Made by a program: the position numbers and the translations under genes. A stretch of 7,366 bases of DNA. Origin: Thermoplasmata archaeon (lineage in GTDB: Archaea > Thermoplasmatota > E2 > DHVEG-1). Where the stretch lies: assembly GCA_030606465.1 (NCBI GenBank), contig JAUWGL010000037.1, forward strand, positions 1 through 7,366. The letters are read 5' to 3'. The notes beneath the pieces were generated by a model. It was not told the DNA's origin. It did no database searches and saw only the letters and a list, made by a program, of their open reading frames with translations. Of the stretch, positions 1-6,358 are shown one piece after another (within the stretch, counting starts at the first letter, position 1; each line of letters opens with the position of its first letter).

Positions 1-85
1 TTTTAGCTATCCTATAAACCGTTCGTTCTTCCTTATCCATCTCTTTTACTATCCATCGTATTTTCTTCTGATTTAACTTCTTCAT
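1..85 (-). CDS. Transposase-like protein, N-terminal fragment (runs off the left edge)
   Basis: Read on the minus strand from ATG at 85-83, the frame stays open for 28 codons to the window edge, beginning MKKLNQKKIRWIV and continuing through KEMDKEERTVYRIAK. A basic start followed by an 'IRWIVKEMDK...YRIAK' helix pattern resembles the N-terminal helix-turn-helix DNA-binding region of archaeal IS481/IS630-like (DDE) transposases. The catalytic part would lie outside the window, so the class is a recognition from memory and not proven. No Shine-Dalgarno motif precedes the ATG. An AT-rich AAAATAAAG stretch on the minus strand (about 104-112) lies about 20-25 nt upstream and could serve a leaderless transcript. 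The gene diverges from the IS110 fragment at 209, and the two share the 123-nt gap between them. It may be intact or broken beyond the edge. Confidence 0.5.
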   Translation of the reverse strand, partial: MKKLNQKKIRWIVKEMDKEERTVYRIAK

Positions 86-99
86 GTATACTAAATCAG

Positions 100-194
100 T
101 TACTTTATTTTCCAGAAGAAAGTAATTTCGGGAATATACAAGAACTCTTTTTCTGAAATAAAACTAAAGTGCTTATTGCCATTATAAGCACTTT
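100..194 (+). ncRNA. Candidate structured RNA / left-end hairpins of an IS110 element (possible bridge RNA remnant)
   Basis: Three consecutive inverted repeats fill the gap before the IS110 recombinase. Hairpin 1 pairs 100-106 (TTACTTT) with 119-125 (AAAGTAA). Hairpin 2 pairs 125-134 with 150-159 (ten pairs, two of them G-U, loop 135-149). Hairpin 3 is a perfect 11-bp stem, 166-176 (AAAGTGCTTAT) with 184-194, and a 7-nt loop. Hairpins 1 and 2 share base 125, so they would stack or compete for it. IS110-group elements are known to encode a structured bridge RNA in the non-coding left end just upstream of the recombinase, and the position fits. No target-binding or donor-binding loop could be assigned, so the RNA identity is inference. 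The hairpins could also simply shield the recombinase gene from read-through. Confidence 0.3.
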
Positions 195-195
195 T

Positions 196-203
196 GAGGT
201 GAT
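196..203 (+). promoter_or_regulatory. Ribosome binding site of the IS110 recombinase fragment
   Basis: GAGGTGAT is an eight-base match to the archaeal anti-Shine-Dalgarno complement, 5 nt before the ATG at 209. It decides that start over the out-of-frame ATG at 205, which gives only a very short peptide. It sits just after the 166-194 hairpin. Confidence 0.7.
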
Positions 204-208
204 AATGA

Positions 209-493
209 ATGAAAAAACTATATGGAGGTATAGACATCCACAAGGATAAACTTGCAGGATGTATAATGGATAAGGATGGAAATATTACCAGAGAACATAT
301 ATTTCCGTCTTCTAAAAAGGCAGTTGAACGATTCCCCCGTGAAATATCTAGCTCAGATATTACCATCGCGATAGAAGCATGTGGCATGTGGAGAGGAGTC
401 TACAAGGTTTTAACAGAACTTGGTTACAATGTTAAACTGGCGAATCCAAAAAAACCCACGATATTGCTTGTAAGAAAAAGACCGGCGAGGTAA
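209..493 (+). pseudogene. IS110-family recombinase, N-terminal remnant with frame break
   Basis: The 94-residue product carries the start of the RuvC-like DEDD domain of IS110-family transposases: GGIDIHKDK with the first catalytic Asp at residue 9, then AIEACGMW with the catalytic Glu at residue 56, and the typical VKLANPKK segment at 75-82. In intact members this continues as a 'THDIACKKKT' segment. That segment is present here, but one base out of frame: reading from 454 as ACC CAC GAT ATT GCT TGT AAG gives THDIACKKKTGEVTP and then a stop at 499-501. The break is at the A7 run 448-454, so either one A was lost or a -1 slip occurs on AAAAAAAC. In both frames family resemblance stops near position 480. 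The rest of the catalytic domain and the Tnp20 domain with its serine are missing, so the gene cannot be functional. Full members are about 300-420 residues. Confidence 0.85.
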
Positions 494-561
494 CCCCTTA
501 AACGTAAACTAGGCTTTGAGCCTCCGTGTCTGATTAGGGGCGGGCCCTTTAACCACTTGCC
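484..561. other. GC-rich block of nested inverted repeats (possible structured RNA or element end)
   Basis: By hand count this 78-nt block is about 55% G+C, inside clearly AT-rich DNA. It can fold as nested stems: 484-489 (GGCGAG) with 556-561 (CTTGCC, one G-U pair), 494-498 (CCCCT) with 536-540 (AGGGG), and a tight hairpin 511-515 (AGGCT) with 519-523 (AGCCT). It starts exactly where resemblance to the IS110 recombinase ends. It may be the far end of the deleted IS110 element, a structured right end of another insertion sequence (the layout GCCTCC...GGGGC recalls IS200/IS605 TnpB right ends), or an independent RNA. No coding frame of convincing length crosses it, and it has no tRNA signature (no GGTTCRA T-loop motif). 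Confidence 0.3.
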
Positions 562-579
562 AAATTGTGCCACAATTTG
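561..579. repeat. Perfect 19-bp palindrome (9-bp arms, 1-nt centre)
   Basis: CAAATTGTG (561-569), a single C, then CACAATTTG (571-579). The arms are perfectly complementary. The one-base centre is too small for an RNA loop unless the inner pairs open, so a dyad DNA-binding site for a dimeric protein is at least as likely as a hairpin. It lies about 40 bp upstream of the candidate prs TATA box (618-630). It may instead be the terminal part of the preceding mobile-element remnant. Confidence 0.45.
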
Positions 580-617
580 AGCACCTAAGAATGTTTGTGG
601 ATTGAGCCCTTGCCGAT

Positions 618-630
618 GGAAATATAAACG
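618..630 (+). promoter_or_regulatory. Candidate archaeal TATA box for prs
   Basis: GGAAATATAAACG has the purine-rich BRE-like start and an AAATATAAA core typical of archaeal promoters. Transcription would start about 25 nt downstream (roughly 648-652), giving an untranslated leader of about 90 nt before prs. No better TATA-like stretch was found closer to the prs start. Confidence 0.4.
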
Positions 631-739
631 AGATGAATATTAATGTAACGAAAAGAAGAAGAGTTCTAAGGAATGTTTACTTTACAAAACCAAAACCACT
701 AAAAACACATCTACAATTTCAAATAATTGATGGTATAAC

Positions 740-1591
740 ATGTACATTATAGGCGGAACTACATCAGAAAAAGTAGCTAAAGATTTATGTAAAGAGTTGC
801 AAGTATCTTTAGTAAAAATGATATCAAAGCGTTTTCCAGATGATGAATTATACATACGGATTTTAGATGATATATCCAAAGAACACGTAGTAATCATCCA
901 AACTACATATCCAGATCAAAAAATTATAGAACTATTTCTACTGCAGGAGGCAGTAAGAGAAGCCGGAGCTAAAAAAATAACAGTAGTTATACCATATTTT
1001 GGATATGCTCGGCAGGATAAAAAATTTAAAGATGGTGAACCTGTAAGTGCAAAAACAATGGCAAAACTCATCAGTTTAAATGCAGATAAAGTAATTACAG
1101 TGGATCCACATAAGGAATATATACTTGATTTTTTCACCATTCCTGCTTTTAGTTGTTCTGCTGTTCCAGAGATTGCTAAATATCTTAATAAGAAAAAAAA
1201 CATTGATATGGTTCTAGCACCGGACAAAGGGGCACTGGAGAGAGCAAAACAAGCATCTACAATAATAGGTTGTGATTTTGATTACATGGAAAAAACACGT
1301 ATTGATGGAACAACAGTTAAGATAAAACCAAAAAACCTCAATGTTCGTAATAAAAATGTTGCAATAATTGATGATATTATATCTACAGGTGGTACAATGG
1401 CTAAGTCTATTAAGGAGCTAAAAAAACATGGTGCTAAAAGGGTTTTAGTGGCCTGTACACATGGTTTGTTTGCAGGTGAAGCAATAAAAAAACTTAAGTC
1501 AGCGGGATGTGACGAGATCATATCAACTGATACAATCCGAAGTGATTTCAGCAAAGTAAAAATCGCGCCATGTATTAGTAAGTTAATATGA
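740..1591 (+). CDS. prs: Ribose-phosphate pyrophosphokinase (PRPP synthetase), archaeal class III
   Basis: The enzyme makes 5-phosphoribosyl-1-pyrophosphate from ribose 5-phosphate and ATP in the cytoplasm, for purine, pyrimidine, histidine and cofactor synthesis. The 283 residues match the archaeal family length (about 285). Visible motifs in order: RFPDDELYIRI (31-41, the FPDGE-type motif), YFGYARQDKKFKDGEP (86-101, ATP-binding region with RQDK at 91-94), VDPHKEYILDFF (121-132, metal-binding His124), APDKGALERA (160-169), EKTR (184-187, catalytic flexible-loop Lys185) and the PRPP loop IIDDIISTGGTM (209-220). All key residues are present, so it should be active. The ATG at 740 gives the usual family N-terminus. 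Only a weak GATGG lies upstream, at a spacing of about 5 nt. aglB follows after 71 nt with its own likely promoter. Confidence 0.95.
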   Translation: MYIIGGTTSEKVAKDLCKELQVSLVKMISKRFPDDELYIRILDDISKEHVVIIQTTYPDQKIIELFLLQEAVREAGAKKITVVIPYFGYARQDKKFKDGEPVSAKTMAKLISLNADKVITVDPHKEYILDFFTIPAFSCSAVPEIAKYLNKKKNIDMVLAPDKGALERAKQASTIIGCDFDYMEKTRIDGTTVKIKPKNLNVRNKNVAIIDDIISTGGTMAKSIKELKKHGAKRVLVACTHGLFAGEAIKKLKSAGCDEIISTDTIRSDFSKVKIAPCISKLI

Positions 1592-1610
1592 TATTACAAT
1601 GTTAGATAAA

Positions 1611-1621
1611 TTATTTATAAG
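1611..1621 (+). promoter_or_regulatory. Candidate TATA box for aglB
   Basis: TTATTTATAAG follows an A-rich GATAAA. A start site about 25 nt downstream (about 1643) would leave a leader of about 20 nt containing the AGGTGA ribosome binding site. This suggests aglB is transcribed separately from prs. Confidence 0.5.
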
Positions 1622-1651
1622 ATTATAGATTTACGGGTGTGTTTATCCGTT

Positions 1652-1657
1652 AGGTGA
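1652..1657 (+). promoter_or_regulatory. Ribosome binding site that decides the aglB start
   Basis: AGGTGA sits 5 nt before ATG 1663. The in-frame GTG at 1654 lies inside this motif and would itself have no binding site, so ATG 1663 is the better start. Confidence 0.65.
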
Positions 1658-1662
1658 AATTA

Positions 1663-4600
1663 ATGCGAAAAAGAGCACAGAGAAGAAGTAAACCTATCAT
1701 AGACGAATCAAGACATGTTTCAATGAGAGCTATAACAACAAAAGAGGAAAAATCATCTAGGTTTGGTGTTAAAAAAAACTGGTGGATAGCTGTATCATTA
1801 TTAGGTATTTTTTTGCTTATTTTATTTTTCAACTCATATTATAATGCTACTACTGAGATTTCAGTTAATCCTGAAGGTGAAGGTTTTGATAAATTTTATT
1901 TATCTGGTCCCGACCCCTATTATAATATGAGGCTTGTAGAAAAGACTCATGAGACCGGTCGTTATCCTTATTACTCCGAGGAGGATCCGCTTCTTAATTA
2001 TCCTCTAGGACGGTCTGGTGCTCGTGCTCCATTGTTTAATATGATGGCGTTAGGTTTCAGTAGAGTTTTAACTCCGTTTATGGATGAGATCGATGCTATT
2101 GGGTATTCTATGCAGTTTATTCCTGCTCTTTTTGGTGCTTTACTTATTTTCCCTGTTTATTTTATTGGGAAAGAACTTTTTAACAGAAAAGCAGGGCTTA
2201 TTGGAGCATTGTTTGTTGCTTTGATTCCTATTCATCTTGGTTCAGGTCACGGTTCTGCGTATTCATTGTTTGACCATGATTCGTTCAACCTCCTCCTGTT
2301 TTTTATGACATTTCTATTTTTGATTAAAAGCCTTAAAGAGAAGGATCCAACTAAATCATTGTTATATGCTATTCTCGGCGGTGTGCCTCTTGCTGCTTTG
2401 TCTATGACTTGGGTTAAGTCTCAGTATCTCTATGTGGTTATTGCGATTTATGCATTTGTACAGATGTTTATTGATATTTTCAAAAATAAAATTGATTTTT
2501 CTGTGTTTAAAACTACTTCAGTTGTTCTGTTTACAGGGTATCTGATTTCTTTACCTGTCCTTATGGCAGGTTGGGGTGGTTTCTCTCCGGATATAAACTT
2601 GTTTTTATGTTTAGGAGTTACAATTTTTGGTTTAATATATTACATATTTGGTAAGACGAAGATTCCATGGACTTTATCGATTCCTGCTGTTTTTTGTGTT
2701 GGGATAACCGGGCTTGTTGTCCTTCATCCTTCTGTTCTTCAAATGCTTTCTGTTCATATTACTTTTTTAGGTCCTCTTAGTGGTATTTCTGAGATAGTGT
2801 ATGGCTCTGGGATTTATGGTGGCAAGGTGTCTATGACTATTGCTGAGGCTAATACTTATCAGATTAGTCATTCTGTTATGTCTTTTGGTCCTACTATGTA
2901 TTGGCTTGGATGGACCGGCTTCCTATTTCTTATATTTTATTTTTATAAAAACAAGAATCCTCCTGGAAGAGATTATCTTTTCATAATTGTCTTATTTCTG
3001 GTAAGTATTTGGCTTACTACTATTGCTGGTCGTTTCATCAATGATATGGTTCCAGTTATTGCTATGCTTGCTGGTTGGATTGTTTGGATGCTTCTGGAAT
3101 GGATTGATTACCGACAAATGATAAGGAATATACGTAGTGCTGGTGGTGGTTTTCATGGTATTAGACGAGGTGTTAAATTCATTCATGTTTTCGGTATTCT
3201 TTTTGTTGCGTTTTTAGTGTTGTTGCCTAATGCTTTTATCGCGTTTGATGCAGCAATACCTGTTAATGCTCCTACGCAGGATGGTGAAAGTGATTTAAAA
3301 ACAGATATGTTTGGTGAGGAGCATGCTGGAGCTTTTGGACTGGGAATCGGCAAAGAAAGATATTGGGCTGATGCTTTCAAATGGTTAAGTGAACAGGATC
3401 AAGATATTAAAAATCCTGCTGATCGTCCTGCGTTTATTTCATGGTGGGACTACGGGTTTTATGAGGTTGCTATGGGTGAGCATCCAACAGTTGCTGATAA
3501 TTTCCAGGATGGTATACCCCCTGCGGGTAATTTTCATACTGCTACCAGTGAAAAAGAAGCTGTTGCTGTTTTAATAGTGAGATTATTAGAGGGAGATGTT
3601 AAAAATAATGATAATAAAATCTCGAACGGAGTTAAATCTGTACTAATGGAACATTTAAAGGGTGGTAACAATACTGATAATGCTAGTAAAATAATAAGTT
3701 GGATTGAAGATCCAACAAATTCACCATCATATAAACAACCGATTGATCCACAATATCATAAATATATCAGTGAGGAGATTAACACGCTACACCTTACTGT
3801 GGGAGCTGAATGGCGTGAGAATGCAGCATATCATGATATCGTTAATTTTCTGATCAATGAAACACATGGTTTTTCTGATGAAGAAATAACCTGGCTTTAT
3901 CATGATATCCAGGAGGCTACTGGCTGGAGTATTCGGTATTATGGTGTTGAAGGTTATGACAAGCAGATTTTTAACATATTTGCATTTCTGTCAGATAAAA
4001 GCCTGCTTATGGTTGGTGCACCACAGGATGATTTCGCAATGGTAAAGTATATTGGTTATTGGGTAGATGATCCTAGCGATCCTGACAGTCCAAAAACACC
4101 TATGGAATGGCCTGCTCAGGAGATTTATGATATGTCAGATGATAGAAAAAGACATGTTGTGGTTGAAGATCAATCCCAGGGTTTTCAGGATCTGTATTTT
4201 GATACAATGTTTTATAAGACATATTTCGGTCCAAAAGATCCAGAGAAATTCAAAGTGCAAATACCCTGCACGGGTATGAAACATTTCTATGCAGAATACA
4301 TGTCAGATCTTTCTAAACCTTTTTCTCAGTATTATTCTGGTATAGGTGCGGTTGTGATAGCTAAATATTATGAGGGTGCAGTTATCAACGGAACATTATT
4401 GTTTAATAATTCAGGAACAATGGAACCTTTGGATGCTCAAGTGGTTATTACGAAGGATGTTGCATATACTAGTGAAACTTCTTATTTTATTGATCATGAT
4501 GAGATGAATACAACTAATGGGAATTTTGATCTTATAGCTGGAGCCGGGGCAGTACTTCAGATTCGGCGTTATCCTGAGTTAGATAGCGGTATCCCTTGGT

Positions 4601-6279
4601 TTGGTGGAAAATCTTTTGTTATGAAAGAAATAGATTTGAATATTTCTGATCCTGATGCAATGCGGAAAACCGATAACTGGCAGAGGAATCTTGGGAATAT
4701 AACCATTGACCCTGCGAATATTAGTGGATATGTCTTTGATAATATGGACAACAATGGTACTTATAATGTCTCTGTTGACAAACCTTTGTCAAATGTTACT
4801 GTGATATTACAAGGAATTAGCAAAATGGAACTAACATATGACGCGGCGGGTAATGCGCAGCTTGTCCCTGTGGAGAGAGATATTACGATGATTAAAACAA
4901 ATACAACCAATGAAATGGGATATTATAGTGTCTCTGGTTTGAAACCTGGTTATTACATAATTGAAACTAGGATGGATGGTATTCCTATTGACCGGAGTCT
5001 TATACCATTATCTGCAGGTGACATCAGTGTTAATATTTCAAGGCCGAAACCTGCCACAGTTGAGGGTATAGTTTACTATGATCAAAATCAAAATAATGAA
5101 TATGACTCCGGAGAAGAAGAAGGAGATGCCAATGTCTCGATTTACTATCGAGAAGAAAATCCTCCGGGTAGTGGTAATTATGAAGGAATGCTAGTGGATA
5201 GCACTACAACAAGCAGCAATGGTTCTTACAAGTTTGAATCATTGATCCCAGGTAGGATCAAAGGACTTGATATCAATGAGTATGTCATTCAAGTTTTAAA
5301 ACTTCCAATGTATCAGTCTGAAGTAATAATCTCACCAGAGGAAAACATGACCACCTCATTGAATATTTCAGTGGCTTTAGCTCCTGTGAATGTTTTTGGT
5401 TTAACTAAAAACAGCAAAGGTCAGGCAGTAGGCGGTGTTATCATTGAATTTGAAAAGGACGAATCTGTTGGAGAAGATAACACGGCGGTAACTAAAATTG
5501 CTGAGCCATCTAATGAAACAACTGGCTATTATCAGATTGATTTAACACCCGGTGAATATAATGTTACTGCAGAACTGGTGAAAGGAGATACTATAATATA
5601 CTCATACACTGGCAAGTTAAATGTATCAAAAGGCCAGGGCAGTAAATCTTATGATATTAATTTAGTGAGAGAATCTGTTAACATAAGTGGTCAAACCAAA
5701 GAAAGAGCCTCAGGTGAAGATATTGATGGTGTGACTATAAATTATGAGCCTGATGGATCTGTTATAAATAATACAGCGAAAATACCAGACACCTCTATCT
5801 CTGATGAAAATGGTTACTATACTGTTGAACTGGCTCTAGGGTCATATAATATAACTGCGAGTAAATATGATGATGCTGGAACACTTGTTTATCTTTCTGA
5901 AAGCAAATTAACAGTTAACCGTAGTGATGATGGTACAACTAAGAATATTTTCGTTGATAAAAAATCAGTTACAGTTAGCGGTACTACAACATATAACAAT
6001 ATACCAAAAGAAAATATTACTATATACTTTGTAAATGTAACTAACACTGAAACATTTGCTGCAGCAAGATCAGACGAAACCGGTTCTTATACTATGGAAC
6101 TTACGCCTGGTTCCTATAATGTCTCGGCGTTTAGTGATCAGTTTAATATTAGTGGTGTGAACTATGTCTATGTTAATACTACTGAAACCAATTATATTGA
6201 AGTGACAGAGGGCCAGATACTGACTGGCGCCCCTCCATTTAACGTTGAACTCGAGATGAAAGATGTAGAAACATTTTAA
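1663..6279 (+). CDS. aglB: Oligosaccharyltransferase AglB (STT3 family) with long C-terminal beta-domain tail
   Basis: This integral membrane enzyme transfers a glycan from a dolichol-linked donor to Asn in N-X-S/T sequons on the outer face of the membrane. After a basic cytoplasmic start, TM1 spans about 40-57, followed by many further hydrophobic segments to about residue 530. Catalytic motifs are visible: a GxD-type first acidic motif SGPDPYYN (Asp84), the second DxD at 204-206 (FDHD), the archaeal TIxE motif TIAE (392-395), a conserved Arg457 (AGRF) and the sequon-binding WWDYG at 594-598. The DK/MI motif could not be placed with confidence. From about 1019 to the end come five CnaB/SdrD-B-like beta domains rich in sequons. 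At 1538 residues it is far longer than usual AglB proteins (about 780-1000). No frameshift was found, and there is no C-terminal membrane anchor. A longer GTG start at 1654 would add three residues (MKL) and is less likely. Confidence 0.95.
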   Translation: MRKRAQRRSKPIIDESRHVSMRAITTKEEKSSRFGVKKNWWIAVSLLGIFLLILFFNSYYNATTEISVNPEGEGFDKFYLSGPDPYYNMRLVEKTHETGRYPYYSEEDPLLNYPLGRSGARAPLFNMMALGFSRVLTPFMDEIDAIGYSMQFIPALFGALLIFPVYFIGKELFNRKAGLIGALFVALIPIHLGSGHGSAYSLFDHDSFNLLLFFMTFLFLIKSLKEKDPTKSLLYAILGGVPLAALSMTWVKSQYLYVVIAIYAFVQMFIDIFKNKIDFSVFKTTSVVLFTGYLISLPVLMAGWGGFSPDINLFLCLGVTIFGLIYYIFGKTKIPWTLSIPAVFCVGITGLVVLHPSVLQMLSVHITFLGPLSGISEIVYGSGIYGGKVSMTIAEANTYQISHSVMSFGPTMYWLGWTGFLFLIFYFYKNKNPPGRDYLFIIVLFLVSIWLTTIAGRFINDMVPVIAMLAGWIVWMLLEWIDYRQMIRNIRSAGGGFHGIRRGVKFIHVFGILFVAFLVLLPNAFIAFDAAIPVNAPTQDGESDLKTDMFGEEHAGAFGLGIGKERYWADAFKWLSEQDQDIKNPADRPAFISWWDYGFYEVAMGEHPTVADNFQDGIPPAGNFHTATSEKEAVAVLIVRLLEGDVKNNDNKISNGVKSVLMEHLKGGNNTDNASKIISWIEDPTNSPSYKQPIDPQYHKYISEEINTLHLTVGAEWRENAAYHDIVNFLINETHGFSDEEITWLYHDIQEATGWSIRYYGVEGYDKQIFNIFAFLSDKSLLMVGAPQDDFAMVKYIGYWVDDPSDPDSPKTPMEWPAQEIYDMSDDRKRHVVVEDQSQGFQDLYFDTMFYKTYFGPKDPEKFKVQIPCTGMKHFYAEYMSDLSKPFSQYYSGIGAVVIAKYYEGAVINGTLLFNNSGTMEPLDAQVVITKDVAYTSETSYFIDHDEMNTTNGNFDLIAGAGAVLQIRRYPELDSGIPWFGGKSFVMKEIDLNISDPDAMRKTDNWQRNLGNITIDPANISGYVFDNMDNNGTYNVSVDKPLSNVTVILQGISKMELTYDAAGNAQLVPVERDITMIKTNTTNEMGYYSVSGLKPGYYIIETRMDGIPIDRSLIPLSAGDISVNISRPKPATVEGIVYYDQNQNNEYDSGEEEGDANVSIYYREENPPGSGNYEGMLVDSTTTSSNGSYKFESLIPGRIKGLDINEYVIQVLKLPMYQSEVIISPEENMTTSLNISVALAPVNVFGLTKNSKGQAVGGVIIEFEKDESVGEDNTAVTKIAEPSNETTGYYQIDLTPGEYNVTAELVKGDTIIYSYTGKLNVSKGQGSKSYDINLVRESVNISGQTKERASGEDIDGVTINYEPDGSVINNTAKIPDTSISDENGYYTVELALGSYNITASKYDDAGTLVYLSESKLTVNRSDDGTTKNIFVDKKSVTVSGTTTYNNIPKENITIYFVNVTNTETFAAARSDETGSYTMELTPGSYNVSAFSDQFNISGVNYVYVNTTETNYIEVTEGQILTGAPPFNVELEMKDVETF
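4717..6276 (+). repeat. AglB C-terminal array of five beta-sandwich repeats
   Basis: Each unit starts with a strand ending in a small residue or Val/Phe plus Gly (ISG, VEG, VFG, ISG, VSG) and closes with a G-Y/S-Y ... PG-Y-x-V/I pattern, as in CnaB and carboxypeptidase-regulatory-like domains. The anchor glycines are 1022, 1135, 1246, 1343 and 1440, so the spacings are 113, 111, 97 and 97 residues. Unit 2 also has the acidic D-Q-N-Q-N-N-E-Y-D-S-G-E segment (about 1138-1150) of SdrD-B-type domains, a likely calcium site. Such domains usually act as extracellular stalks or spacers. Here they hang from the enzyme on the outer face (inference). Confidence 0.75.
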
Positions 6280-6287
6280 ATCGTTAA

Positions 6288-6324
6288 TTGGTTAAGAACA
6301 ACCCTGATTGGTTTTTCTAACCAA
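6288..6324 (+). terminator. Competing hairpins between aglB and the AMMECR1 gene (possible terminator)
   Basis: TTGGTT occurs at 6288-6293 and again at 6308-6313, and either copy can pair with AACCAA at 6319-6324. The second copy gives a compact hairpin with a 5-nt TTTCT loop, followed by the T-rich ATTTTATTTAAT. The first copy extends to 7 bp (6288-6294 with 6318-6324), or can pair through GGTT with AACC at 6300-6303. This fits a terminator for aglB with alternative folds, but the stems are short and AT-rich. Confidence 0.3.
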
Positions 6325-6336
6325 ATTTTATTTAAT
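6325..6336 (+). promoter_or_regulatory. Candidate TATA box for the AMMECR1-pyrC operon
   Basis: ATTTTATTTAAT is centred about 28 nt before ATG 6359, which would place the transcript start at or just before that ATG. No Shine-Dalgarno motif precedes the ATG, which fits a leaderless transcript. Confidence 0.4.
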
Positions 6337-6358
6337 CATGTTTCAAATATGTTTTCTT

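Noticed and set aside
100..387. Minus-strand open frame of 95 residues opposite the IS110 fragment
   Set aside because: It is antisense to a recognisable recombinase fragment, has low-complexity hydrophobic content and has no family resemblance.
484..561. tRNA gene
   Set aside because: The GC-rich fold lacks a T-loop GGTTCRA motif, an anticodon arm of the right size and a 7-bp acceptor stem.
494..580. Continuation of the IS110 frame past its stop (RKLGFEPPCLIRGG and onward to a stop at 578-580)
   Set aside because: It does not resemble the IS110 catalytic or Tnp20 domain, and it lies in the GC-rich structured block. It is more likely non-coding, though a degraded TnpB-type C-terminus cannot be excluded.
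633..752. Short basic open frame (39 residues) starting MNINVTKRRRVL and overlapping the prs start
   Set aside because: It has no ribosome binding site, overlaps prs out of frame, and starts before the likely transcript start from the 618-630 TATA box. Its composition reflects A-rich DNA. No family resemblance was seen.
3389..3574. Plus-strand alternative frame inside aglB
   Set aside because: It overlaps the WWDYG catalytic region of aglB in another frame, so it is a shadow of the real gene.
6308..6358. N-terminal extension of the AMMECR1 protein from TTG 6308 or ATG 6338
   Set aside because: The extension would read through the intergenic hairpin and TATA-like DNA. It adds a hydrophobic stretch absent from the family, and ATG 6359 gives the canonical MLSYEEGKKAV start.
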